Made by a program: the position numbers and the translations under genes
Shown here: piece after piece, positions 31,044 to 42,170 of the stretch
Position numbering within the stretch: the stretch's first letter is position 1
How the letters are laid out: every line of letters begins with the position of its first letter
Notes under the pieces: generated by a model
Databases searched by the model: none
What the model was told of the DNA's origin: nothing
The model's input: only the letters and a program-made list of their open reading frames with translations
DNA from: Sclerotiophoma versabilis
Lineage: Eukaryota; Ascomycota; Dothideomycetes; Pleosporales; Didymellaceae
DNA: 64,000 nt
Assembly (NCBI GenBank): GCA_012274445.1
Contig: JAAROD010000058.1
Coordinates: 434,001 to 498,000 of the forward strand
Direction of reading: 5' to 3'

Positions 31044-32302
31044 TGTGAGAGTGACGTAGAGGTTGTGCCGTGAAGATCCGCGATATCGAAGACAAAGATT
31101 ATTTGGAGTGCTAGAAGCGACTGAGCGAAAGTGGAGCGAAGAATGTGCAGCGGTCGCACTACTTCAAGGGTGTCGAAACGAAAGAGAGAGAGAGAGAGCG
31201 AAAATGACAGGTGTGTGAGGTTTCGCAGTTGCTGCGCCTGCGGACCGACATTGCAGGGCGAGCTTGACTGCGCCTCAGTGCGGGCGGCCCGCAGATCAGT
31301 AGTTCGTGCCACGCGGCTGGACCCTGAGACAAACTAACACATGCCGAGCGCACACGACTTGGCCTCAACCACTTTGACGTGGACGGGAAACGGCACGACA
31401 CTTGAACTGTTGATTGAATGACTCGAGAGGTGTCTTCTGGCCGCTCGACCAGTCATTCGTGGAGAACATGTGATAATCGTGGAATTCTTACACGAAGCCT
31501 GAGGATGGTGCTAGGGATCACTTCAAGGGCCAGGATACCAATATTAAAGTCGGGAATGTTCATGCAACAGCATGCGCAGAGGAAACATGCAACTTCACAG
31601 TTTAGTAGCAGCTATAGTAGCAGTTCCTATTAAGTGCTGTTGTTGCAAGGCTACCAAGTAAGCTGCAACGAACATTAGAGCGTCATAAGATACAACATGT
31701 CTTCTACTTGCGTATTGTAACCTCACAACATCAGAACCAGTGCCGATGTTGCTCTTATAGTTGCATTAGCAAGGGTATCCCGTGCGGCCTGTCTGTGATC
31801 TCACGACAGCAAGAACATCTGCTACATCGCATTTTGGCCTTAGTTCATATATGATATTAAGTTCGACCCTGTTCAGAAACTACTATGAGAAGACCGGCGA
31901 GCATCCGGGCGTACAAGCGCCTTCTCTCCTTACACTGCCGTACAACAGTATTTGGAGAGCCTATCGGCGTGTGTGAGGTAAATTAAGTATAGATATCGTA
32001 CATTCATACACGCGGCCGAAGCGACGTTTTGCTTCACAGCCTGGGCGGAGGCATCGACCGTGCTACATAGCACTCCACAGTCCCGTACTTGGAGGCTGAA
32101 CACCATAAACTCCTGTCCAAATCGAGGACCGGTTCGCTTGCAAGCCTGTCAAGTCGACCGACTTGTGGTTGCGTTACCTACGCCTAACTCTTGAAAACTG
32201 GCATGGTGCTGCGTGGTTGCTAGTCCGTAAGATTCGCCTCTGTCGCACTATGCCTCATCTCTTTGCTTGGCCTTTTCTACCCGTATTGTTGCGAGTTGGT
32301 GA
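31044..32302. other. Intergenic, 1.3 kb
   Basis: Promoter of the small TM gene (left) and 3' flank of the Zn2Cys6 gene (right). Contains a (GA)9 dinucleotide run at 31182-31199. No gene seen. Confidence 0.55.
31182..31199. repeat. (GA)9 dinucleotide run
   Basis: Reads as CT on the minus strand upstream of the small TM gene, where pyrimidine tracts are common in fungal core promoters. Confidence 0.7.
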
Positions 32303-34366
32303 TCAGGGAAACATGGGTCCGCAGGTGAGCACATGTCGTCTAGCTAGGACGAGGACCTGGGCACTGCTAAGCCCAAACCTCGTCCCGATGACACTGAGGC
32401 GTCCTAAAAGCCAGTCGCGCTGACGTTGAGGCACGGTATCCGCGTTGGCCGCAACGTACAACGGCCACACGAGCGAGTAGCCGCCAAAAGCTTCAGCTGC
32501 TACAATGTCATCAGTATGCTAAATTCCACTTCGTGCATTCTTGCGGGGACTCACCATACTGCTCCTGCCCTGTCTCCTTGGCCAGCGGCTGGAGTTCGTA
32601 GTCCAGGTGGAATGGCACACAAGCACTCAACTCATCGACCATCTGCTGCACCACGAACACACTTCTCTGATACGTCAACTTGTCCACAAATCCGCCGTAG
32701 CCCAACCAGTCAAGACAAGCGACCATCACGCGCCGGCAGAAGATACGGCACACGCGGTAGTCGTTCATGATGCTCGCGAGTGGGACGTCATGGTACGCGT
32801 GCTGCTCACCGGGCCATTTCTCAGCGTTGGCAATGTCCTCTGGGATCTGCGATTCGACGCCGATGATGCGGTGTTTCCACTCTGGCGGCAGTGTTTTGTA
32901 CCATTCCTCAAGATTCCCGTCTACTAACTGTGCAAAGTCGATGATTTGGCGCGCTTCCAACACCTCGGCAGGATCGTAGAGTGTACTTGTCAGTTTATTG
33001 GCACGAGCGCGAAGGTTGGGCAGGTCAATGCAGATCAGGGTCAGGCGATTTGCGGCATTTTCAGAGGCGATGTCGGATTCGCCTATCCAGCCTTTTTGGC
33101 CGGGGAATGAGTCGATAGGTTTTGAGCGCTGGACGCACGATGTTATCATCATGGTGCGGACGGCGCGGAACATGGCATGCGACATAGGGTCGTTGAATTG
33201 GTCTGTGCCCCGGAGTTTTGTGAGAGCGACGGCACCGTCGACATGATTACCCCATGCTGTAATGGTGTCGTCGGTTGACATTATAGTCTATAGAAGTCAG
33301 TGATCAAAGTCAACTGTCAGGTAGACGAAGTCGACCTACCTCGTAAAGCGAGAACATGAGGATAGCCAGCACTGTTTCATTCGATTTGCTCATCACAGGG
33401 TCTTTGAGGTCGGTGTTGAGCTTCCTAATGGCTTTCCCGTATGTTTTGACAGCCTCGGCAATCAACGCTTCCCTGCCAGGATATTGGCCGCAAGCCGCCA
33501 TTGCAACAGCACTTGTGGCCAGGTGCAGGACTGATGATGGTAACGCTTGATTGTATAGAGGTACAAGAAATTCAAGATACCCTCTCGTGCTCTCCGCTTG
33601 TTGTGGAAGTGTGATGAAGTTTTTGAAGAAGAATGTGACAGCCTCGTAGTCTGGCGCCATTACAATGGATTGTGGGATCTGATCGAGATTCCATAGCCAG
33701 TTGTCGAATAGTCCTTGTGACGACAACGCTTCTGGATACTGTGGTATGAGTATGAGCTGTTGGTCTGAATTTGGTGTAGTCTGTGCTGTGGAAGAATCCT
33801 CTTGTGCCGAATTCGAAGCATTTGAAACTTCGAATGTGAGGAATGCGGGTCTGTCAACGGTCAGTATATGTTACTGTATCCTTGCTCCATCTGCGGCACG
33901 GAACGGAGAGACCAGCATGGCTGTGCACCTTGTAAGGAGCCAAGTAAGCAATGTTGCATGTCTGGCACTGATCTGGCCGCTTAAGATAAGGTTCCGGTAT
34001 AGTGTACTTACTGATGTGGGGAAGATTGCGAGCTCGAGCCACTAGGACTACATCTTGTATGCACTGGTCCGGAGGTCTTCCTTGCCTTTCTCGCCATAGC
34101 CTTGTTTTCGTCTCTGAAGACTAGATCGAACTCGTCCGGATAGCCAGGGCAGTCACGTCCCGACTTTTTGCAGTTCCCACATGTAGGTCGTTTTTCGTCA
34201 CACTGAGACTGGTTAGTTCTGCTGTGCCACAGTTCGCCAGCGTGTATCGAGCATGCACTGGAGAGCAGTGCGACCTCGCAATACAAATAATATGCAGGTG
34301 TCATACCTTAATTCTGCGGCTTTTGCACATGCCGCATCCGCGACTTGGCTTGCCTGTGTAGACCAT
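32303..34366 (-). CDS. Zn(II)2Cys6 transcription factor
   Basis: complement(join(32303..32499, 32555..33287, 33340..33850, 34012..34202, 34307..34366)), 563 aa. The N-terminus carries a complete zinc cluster with Cys 11, 14, 21, 28, 31 and 38 (C-x2-C-x6-C-x6-C-x2-C-x6-C), interrupted by an intron exactly before the third Cys. A Ser/Gln-rich linker leads to a Fungal_trans_2-type regulatory domain (LVPLYNQALPSSVLHLATSAVA; GREALIAEAVKTYGKAIRKLN; ETVLAILMFSLYE; TAWGNHVDGAVALTKLRG). The C-terminal exon gives the family ending EAFGGYSLVWPLYVA. Introns are 104, 161, 52 and 55 nt with GTATGA, GTAAGT, GTAGGT and GTGAGT donors. A nuclear regulator with unknown targets; neighbouring P450 and protease genes offer no clear regulon. 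Confidence 0.94.
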
Positions 34367-35363
34367 ACTGCGCTTCCAATTGATATAATACGGTTTCGCG
34401 ATTCAAGATGTTTGGTTGTTCCCGAGTAAAACCAAGAACGTACCCCTCTGAGTTCCGGCCTGAGTCGAGGTGATATACACAAAGCAGTATTGTCAGTCGA
34501 GATGGGTAACAAAGGTGCTCAAACACTCCGCCTCAGGGCCTACGTCGACCATCAGGCCAGCACAATACACTACGTAGCCTTTCTCTTGCGCTCGCCAGAA
34601 TCCGACAGCTTTCCAAGGAATCGGTAATGACACGGATCCCGTGCGCCAGTAAGCTCGATCCTTGCAGGTCCAATTGTATGGGTTGAGCTCGTTGTAGCTT
34701 GGTTCCAACTTCCAATACCAAGACGAAGCGAGGCGATTTCCCAATGCAGGATGATTATTACGCCGCAAGCCTATAAAAGTCGTCGGAGTGTAATGACAGA
34801 GGCAGCGACAGCATGTTTGTTTGATGTCGCGTCGGATTGCTTTGCGCGCCGAACAGCCTACAAAGACTCATCCAGGAGGTGTGGTCGCGTTGAAATTCTT
34901 CGCAAGCTTCTCCTAATTGGGCTTGGTGCGTTTGGCTCGACCCAATCGGGTTTGTGGCGCAGCAACGTTTCATCTTCTCCGACCCACGCGGGAGGCTGCG
35001 GAAGAATGGGAGAACAGCCAAGGCGTGCAAAAGCTGCTGCCTGAAGCTTGGTGATCGGTAATACTCTCAACCTCAAGTAGGAAGGCGCAATAATACGTCC
35101 TCTTGTCTAGAAACAACACAGAGAGACAAGGAGAGCTACTGCGTCATTGTCTTAAAATCGAGCAGGTATGCGTACCTCTCGATGCAGATGGACTATGACT
35201 TAGTAAACAAAGGATCCTGTAACGAAGAAGGGAATTATGAGCCTTCGAGCCTCACATCACCAAGTAAATTCAATGCTGAGAATGCAACACGTGGTATATG
35301 AGATGAGCCTATAAGCTCTATCTTAATGCTCGGTCTATCATACAATGCAAAATTACACTGCTT
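34367..35363. other. Intergenic, 1.0 kb
   Basis: Upstream region of the Zn2Cys6 gene and 3' flank of NMA111. No gene or repeat recognised. Confidence 0.5.
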
Positions 35364-38300
35364 TTACTCATCGCACCCCTCGCCCTCTGCGACCTCTGCT
35401 TCGCCCCCATCGACGGCCTCTTCCCTCATCCCACCGTCATCACACTCATGGATGATCTTCCTCCATCCAAGCTCCTCGCTCTTATCCTTCACGTACTCGA
35501 TAGTAGGGAAGTAGTGCTCGTTCTTCTTCATTGTCGCAACCCAAGGTACGTTGTCGAATGTCATGACCTTGAGGCGGAAGTACTCGTTGTCTTTGATCTG
35601 CTTGACGGCTTCAAGGAACGAGTCAAGGTCGGGGGTGGGTTTGTTGTTGACGTGAGTCAAAAAGTTAGTTGGTGCGAGGCCTGTAACACCAAGTTAGGGG
35701 TTGCTGGAGATGGGGAGGAGTGAGACGTGCGGGGGTACTTACCATACATGTACGCCGGCGAGCCACGAGCACGCGACGAGATGTATACATCAGAATGCAC
35801 TTTACTAATTTGCTGTCGAACGGCCTGATGCGGGCGGTGAAACGTAGCGCCGCAGAAGCTGACGAGGCGATCTGTCTCGAGATCCTCAGTCGGTACGGTA
35901 TGCACTTTGATGGCCATCTCGTTACGCTTACGCACCACGACAGCATCGAGGAACTCGTTGGTGTACATAACGTCCAGGTCGGGGCTTCGTGTTACGAGCT
36001 TGCCGTTGAGTGTGAGAAGGACATCGCCCTCCTGCAATCCGTCGCCGTGTCCAGAATCAACCTTGCGCACCATGAAAAGCTGGTGTCGCTCTGGATCCGC
36101 GTGCTCGGTCTTCTCGATCCATTCTTCCGATACGCCCATAACGCGCGCTTGACTCATCTGTACAGTTTGGAACTCGACATTGAGGATGCGGAGTTTGGGG
36201 GTCTTGCCGCCTCTGATCTCGTTAAGAACGGGGAGGAGGTTGGGTGTTGCGAGACCCAAGTGATACTCAACGTCTTTGCCGCTGTGTGATGTCCGCTCGC
36301 CAAGGTAGGAGAGCCAGAGAGCCTGCACTGTGCCGTCCTCGGCAATCAATACACCCGAACCACTGTGGGACGCTTGGTTTGTGTCTACTGTGATGGCATC
36401 GAAGTTTGTCGCGCGGTAGCGAGGTGTGATGGCGCTTGCAGGAATGGCGACAGTGGTGATGTCTGTTACAACGGTTTTTGTTACGACAGGGCGGAAGTTC
36501 TGGTTCATACCAAAAAAGATTGTCTCATCACCCTTCCTGATGAACTCTGTGGAAAACTTCGGCGTTTTGACTGAGGCTTGGACCAAGGAAGGGTCATACT
36601 TGACAATAGCGTAATTTTGCAGTGGGTGCATAAACACAACCTTGGCGTCAATAAAGATACTGTCTGCAATGATCAATGAGATATCGCAGAGATCGTACGG
36701 CAGGATTGCCCGCGAGACAAGTACAAGGCCTTGCTCAGCATCTACTACAATACCATAGCCTTGCTTATTCATTTTAGGGAAACCATCAAGCTTGATTGGC
36801 ATCGAGACATGTACTCGTACAAGACTGCGCACAATGTCGACCGCTTCCGGATACTGCGAGTTCATTTTGACGAAGTTGGCGCGGCGCGGCACCGGCGGTA
36901 TGGCAGGCACAGGATCAGCTAGCGGTTTGAAGTCCCACAACCCTGTGGCATCATTTCGCGTAGCTACCCTGATCTTCGCGTGCCAATGCCTGTCGATGGC
37001 TGTGATACTTGTGTTAACAGTATGCAGATCACGGAGATGCTTGTACATGATGACCACACGCTTGCGGTCAGGTATCCTACGCATGACTTCAATGAAAGCA
37101 TCAAGGTTCGGCGTGGGCTGATTGTCCACTTCTTGGATCAACCATCCAGATGCGTAACCATCGGCGAATCGGAATGAGCCAGCTGCTTCGCACACGTAGA
37201 CACCTGCATCCTTGAGCGAAATGGCATACAGGCGAGCCTGCTGGTAGGATAGATCGTGGAACGAGGCTCCAGCCACTGACACGAACCTGTCTGGTGTGAT
37301 AGCGTGCAAATCGCCAACGTCCAGCTCGACGCTCATGTTCTCGCCGGCACGCTGGATCGTCACTGAGATTGTCTTGCCGACATGGTCGTCCAGTATCGCG
37401 TCCAGTCGGACGAACTGAGTGAGGAGCTCGCCGTTCACATGCGTGAGAAGATCTCCCTCCTCGATCTTGCTTGACGCAGGCCCTTCTGGGAGGACGACTT
37501 CGGCAACAAGCATGCCTGTCTCCTTGGGAAACTGTGTGCGCACTGCCTCTTCGACATCTGCCGATAGACCAAGTCGCCTGCATTCATCGAAAGGCTTGAG
37601 TATCCATTGTGTCTGTATGGTACCCCGTGACACATATTTCCCTTGGCGGATGAGTTCGAGAGCGCGTAGTGGACGGTCCAGGGGCAGGAAATAGTCGGTC
37701 GCAGCGCCGTCGGATCGGCCACCGGCTTGTAGTGCGACAGCATAGCCATCCCTGTTCACGACTGGACTGCCCGAACTTCCGCCACTTGCCGCAGCCGCGG
37801 CCTGAATGTAGTTGGTGTTGAAGTCGGAATAGCCCTCGCCGTATTCTGGTGCGTTGCGGTCCAATCGACTGATGACACCGGACAGGATACTGAGCTTTTC
37901 TCCAGCATCGTTACCCACGACGCGAATCTCAACACCAACTCTAGCGAGGGCTGGCTTCAGTTGTAGCGCGGTAACGGGCATGTACTTGATCTTGGAGGGG
38001 TCGAAGCGCAGAATGCCAAAATCGTGGACGGGGTCGCGGTATACGGGGTAGACGTCGCACTCCTCGTGGTTGTCAAAGATGCAGTAGCCAATAAATGGGC
38101 CGGCACCGACGACGTGCTGGTTGTGTTAGTGTAGGATCTATTTGCAAGGAGCAACGGCGAACATACTCTGTTAGTCATGATGTAGCCTTTCTCTGCATCC
38201 ACGACGAAGCCAGTCGCCTCTGAGGCAATAGCCGGGTCTGTGTCGAACGAGCATGTCTGGCAGAAGTGGATCGACACAACGCTCTTCACGACGCCTTCAA

Positions 38301-38532
38301 TCGTCTTCTGCCATTCAGCTGTGTCGTGCACTGCGCCAGCAACGGGCACAATCGGTATTGGCTCGAGGCTGACGTCACTACGCGCATCGTCCACATCCAT
38401 CTCTGGTGTGGGCGATGCAGTGACCCCATTGCGAATGTGGGCATCCGTCTCGGCCTTGATCTGCTTCAACGGGCGCTCGTTGCTGGGGGTGGGCGGCTGC
38501 TTGCGCTTGCTATGCGCACCATTTTGTTCCAT
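35364..38532 (-). CDS. NMA111: Pro-apoptotic HtrA-type serine protease Nma111
   Basis: complement(join(35364..35680, 35743..38116, 38167..38532)), 1018 aa, the usual size for this tandem HtrA protein (two protease-like and several PDZ modules, the second protease half degenerate). In yeast it is nuclear, cleaves the IAP Bir1 and promotes apoptosis-like death. The active half shows catalytic His123 (TNRHVVGAGPF), Asp154 (VHDFGILRFD) and Ser237 (GGSSGSPVVN). KRKQPPTPSNERPLKQIK near the N-terminus is a nuclear localisation candidate. Intron 1 (38117-38166, 50 nt; GTATGT, ACTAAC, CCAG) falls exactly before His123. Intron 2 (35681-35742, 62 nt; GTAAGT to TTACAG). An in-frame ATG at 38706 would add 58 residues (see findings). 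Confidence 0.97.
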
Positions 38533-39422
38533 GGGCGAGGATGTGTATAGTCGGTGGGAAGCGGTGTAGGCGCGGTGAAGGATTGAGGAGGTGAAAGGAA
38601 GGCGAGTGTTTGGTCTGTTGGAGAAGTAGGTCGCGGTGAAGGACGGCGGCGTGGGCAACGAGAAACTTCTTTTCCAGGCTGAGGCGACAGCGTACCGGCT
38701 AAGCATGCCCAGGTACCGCTATTATTACACGTTTGCTGCTTCCAGACGAAGCACGAAACACACACGCGCACAGAAATGTATTTCACAGGCTAGCAAGCGG
38801 TCGTCTGCTGTCGCAAAGCCAAAGGTGCAGCATCATTATTGCCAAGCATGCAGGGCACAGTTCGCTCGGTGAACGGAACTGATCTCCGGCATCGTCATGG
38901 ATGAAACTTTCTCCACAGCGGCAACATGTTTAACTTTCACTGCCACCGTTACGACACGAACACGAAAGGTTGAGAATGGTCATTGTTGCTCGTGTTGGGA
39001 TGTATGTAGTTGCTCTAGTAGATGGTCCTGATCATGCAGCCCTGGCCAATGTTGGCTCCCTTCGATTTCTGAGCACCTGATTGGACACTACGATTGAGTG
39101 TTTGCTCTTGCTTTTATTCGGCAGGCACAACGTGTCACAGCCGCATTGGGCTTCGCACCCTGCATCACAAAGGCAAACAAGAGAGTTACAGAGTTTGCCA
39201 AGGGAGTTTTTTTGCGATGATGTGTTTTTCATAGCCTGCCCTGAGCTGGCAGGCTGGACAACGTCAACGAGGAAGAGCAAGAAGCACCTCCCCAACGTTG
39301 CCTATTGAGCAGTGAAGTGGCTGCATTTCCTTTGCCAACGAGAAGGCAGCCAGACGCATGCCCCCAGAGATCAGTGGTGAAGGTTGTAATGCTCACCAAC
39401 CTCTCGCCGCCATCTCTATCTT
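38533..39422. other. Intergenic, 0.9 kb
   Basis: Upstream region of NMA111, including the in-frame extension 38533-38706, and 3' flank of the Lys-rich protein gene. No other gene seen. Confidence 0.5.
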
Positions 39423-39924
39423 CTAAGCCTCGCTATCACTCTCGTCCTCGACAACCACCTCGCTCTTCTTCTTTCGCGGCGTAGCCTTCCTTTTTGGGCT
39501 CTCCTCTCCTTCAGCTCTCTCCGCCTTCCTCTTGCGCGGCGTGCTCTTGGCCGCTGTCTCGCCCTCAGCTGCAGGAGCAACGACAGATCGACCGGCCTTG
39601 ATGTTGTCAATGTCATCTTTGAGCTTCTCCTTCAGCTTCTTGATGATCTTGCGGCACGCATTGACGTTGCGGCCGCCTGGCACAGGGGATTGCTGTTCAA
39701 CCGTCAGTTTGAGAACCTCGGGCAACGGTATGGGATAGTGACAGAAATTTTAGACTCGATTGGAGCATCCAGAGCATGCTCGGCGATGACTATAAGGTAC
39801 GCCATCTGCGCAATGTCAGCAAGAGCGAGGATTTGAGGATGGAGCAACAGACTCGCTCGGTATCCGTCCATGCGGCACCTGTGGCGGCGCCTTTGCCTGC
39901 GGTCTTGGGCTCGGTGTCGGACAT
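39423..39924 (-). CDS. Small nuclear-type protein with Lys/Arg-rich tail
   Basis: complement(join(39423..39692, 39743..39805, 39853..39924)), 134 aa. N-terminal WTDTERMAYLIVIAEHA resembles the beginning of the short helical module found in many Pezizomycotina proteins of unknown function. It continues VPGGRNVNACRKIIKKLKEKLKDDI, then an AT-hook-like, Ser/Lys-rich tail with TPRKRK and SPKRKATPRKKK clusters and an acidic end (EDESDSEA). This suggests a chromatin or nuclear role by composition only. Two introns of 47 nt (GTCTGT, GCTGAC, GCGCAG) and 50 nt (GTCACT, ACTGAC, AACAG) fit in phase. Donors are non-optimal but the joined reading frame is continuous. Confidence 0.75.
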
Positions 39925-42170
39925 AGTGGACTCGCTGTGTATTTGACTGGTAGTGAGGTGTTGGTGATGATAGGATAAAGAAAGCGCCACAAGAGAGGGT
40001 GAGAGAATGGCAGTCTGCGTTTGCCGCAGGTTCGGGCCAGTTTGGAAGATCTGCAAACAGGAGACGACTTCACCTCGACTTCACGAAGGTCATTTGTTAT
40101 ACCGGACCAACACAGTCTAGGCAGGTGAAGGTGAGTAACCGTGGTCTTGGTGTATACGTCCACGCACTCAAAGCCTTGTGAATACGTTGCGAGGTTACGA
40201 GTTCAGCCATCATTTTCTCGAGTCTGCTAAGCGGAGTTTTCACAGTAACACGGCTGTCAATGACTCTGTTTATAGATCGGAAACCAGTCATAGCTACAGA
40301 CTAGGCTGGAAACCACTCTTTCCCGAATTATCGTCGTAAGGTATTATAATGCACGCGTATCGTTAGACATCTCAATACGCAAACCCCTGGCACTAATCAC
40401 AAATGACATCTCAGCAATTCCATCCTCTCAAGAGAAGCTACCACCAAGCCCGGCCTGTCGCCTGTTGGTCTCTGCGTTGTTCCGAGATGTGGAAATTAAC
40501 TTCTATTTGTTTCGAATAAGGTGCGTGGCTATGCCTCGCGAATAGAACCACTTAATAAGACGTATCGGTAACCGACTACAGCAAGCTGACAAATTGGACT
40601 ATCGCATTGTTTTGAAGCGCTTGCACATAGCAGACCAAGTTGAACTGCGAGCAATGCAGTCATTCAGGCTGGCCAATATCGAATAATCCTTCCAGCATGC
40701 GCACAGATATCTAAGTTGACTTGAATCTTGAGACTTCCGTTGAAGTAAGTATTATAAGTACACAGGTATCACTGCAAGATCCTGATGTGTATCAGCTTGC
40801 CTGCTCCTAGCTCCGCCAGCACAACACGTTCCTTTGGGTCTCAGAGCTGTTCTACTCTCTACCAACTTTTACGGTCATCGTCTCTGTATTTCTACATCCC
40901 CATGCGTTTCGTATTAACGTTTTCTCTCCCAACTCTGGTAGCTGCATCCATTGTAGCTATTCCGGCTGGCCCAGGTGATCCCGGACTTTCTTCCTGGTGA
41001 ACCATAACTCTAAAGAGAGGGAGAGGCTGTTGTATAGTATCAGTACACCAAATACGTCAACGTTATTCAACTCCCATATGCCGGAAGCTAAACGTCGTCA
41101 TAAGACATGTTTACGCCGGATCAAAGTGTCGTGTTAGCGGTGCGTGCGGAGTTTCTTCGAGCAACTATGTAAGCGCGATTCTATAATCATACTTGCCATC
41201 ATATATGTTGATGGTGAGTGGTACCAAGTGCAAACCGTAAAATCCTTCCCGGGCGTTGTCGTTGATACGAAAAGACGAATTGCTGTTGGTTCTCTCATTG
41301 ATGCAGGTACTGGATGCCCTAGTTGCTGCTGCCCGAAGCCTGTTGGTGTTGAATTCTTCTTTTGTGAACAAGCAATGAAAATTGCAGAGGTTTAGAGCTC
41401 TTTAACTGGGTTGGAAGATAGTTAGCCTACTGGGATTGGAAGATCTCCTCAATACGAGCATCGAGCGTTGAACCTCATGTTTCATGTCCACCTCAACCCT
41501 TCTTCTCCTTGGGACTTTTGTAGTATCTCAGATTAGGATAGATCGGATGAACTTACTTCAAGTTTCTGCTCGCCGATGCCGTTGAGGGATCTGTATAGTG
41601 GCTGCCGGACTGGGACTTGCTCCATTTACTCATCCACCGCTGATATGTGGGTGTGGTGCTGTAGTGACTTCTACAACACAGCTAGACAACAGTCTATTTC
41701 AACAAAATCAATCGGCACAATGGATCTTAGAGTTGATCAAGTCGGGCTAGTTCTTTGTGAGAGGATCATCTCTGTTCGAGCGGGTTGTCGCCGCTTTTCA
41801 ACCACGGGACGTCTCACGTAAGACAGTCAGCATCCACACGAACAGGGGAACAAAAGGGGGGCCTCATCGTACCTGCTAAGTACAGAGCAACCTACCACTA
41901 CTCTCTTGATTACTAAGGTGTCACAATATACGCTACCTGTGGTAGCGAGCCGCGCCCAATAACGCCGCCAATCAATCGCAGTAATGTGGACTTTCCGCCC
42001 CCACACCTAGTTGTATTACAGGCAAAGTTTGACTTGTCACGTATGAAATTAACGGCAGGGGTGCATCAGCCGCGTTCTTAGGACATATAAACGCCCAAAC
42101 ATCCATTTGAAGCTACACACTTTTTGGTGTTTTCGGTTGACTTAGTACCAGGCTTTTTGCACCAGCGAGG
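39925..42170. other. Gene-poor region, 2.2 kb
   Basis: Apart from the tentative small secreted ORF at 40902-41398, no gene is supported. The right end (41940-42150) contains CCAAT and pyrimidine stretches and is the likely promoter of the membrane protein gene. Confidence 0.45.
40902..41398 (+). CDS. Possible small secreted cysteine-rich protein (tentative)
   Basis: ATG 40902 opens a 32-codon frame that begins with a credible signal peptide (MRFVLTFSLPTLVAASIVAIPA), then stops at about 41000. In another frame, about 41190-41398, a compact segment reads DGEWYQVQTVKSFPGVVVDTKRR... and contains CPSCCCPKP and a further Cys before the stop. An intron starting at the GT at 40975 (GTGATC) and ending shortly before 41200 could join them, but I found no unambiguous acceptor and the donor is weak. 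If real, the product would be a secreted protein of about 90-100 aa. Chance open frames are the alternative. Confidence 0.25.

Noticed and set aside
27571..34366. P450 plus Zn2Cys6 regulator as a biosynthetic gene cluster
   Set aside because: No backbone synthase, transferase or transporter between or beside them, and 3 kb plus a housekeeping-type small gene separates them.
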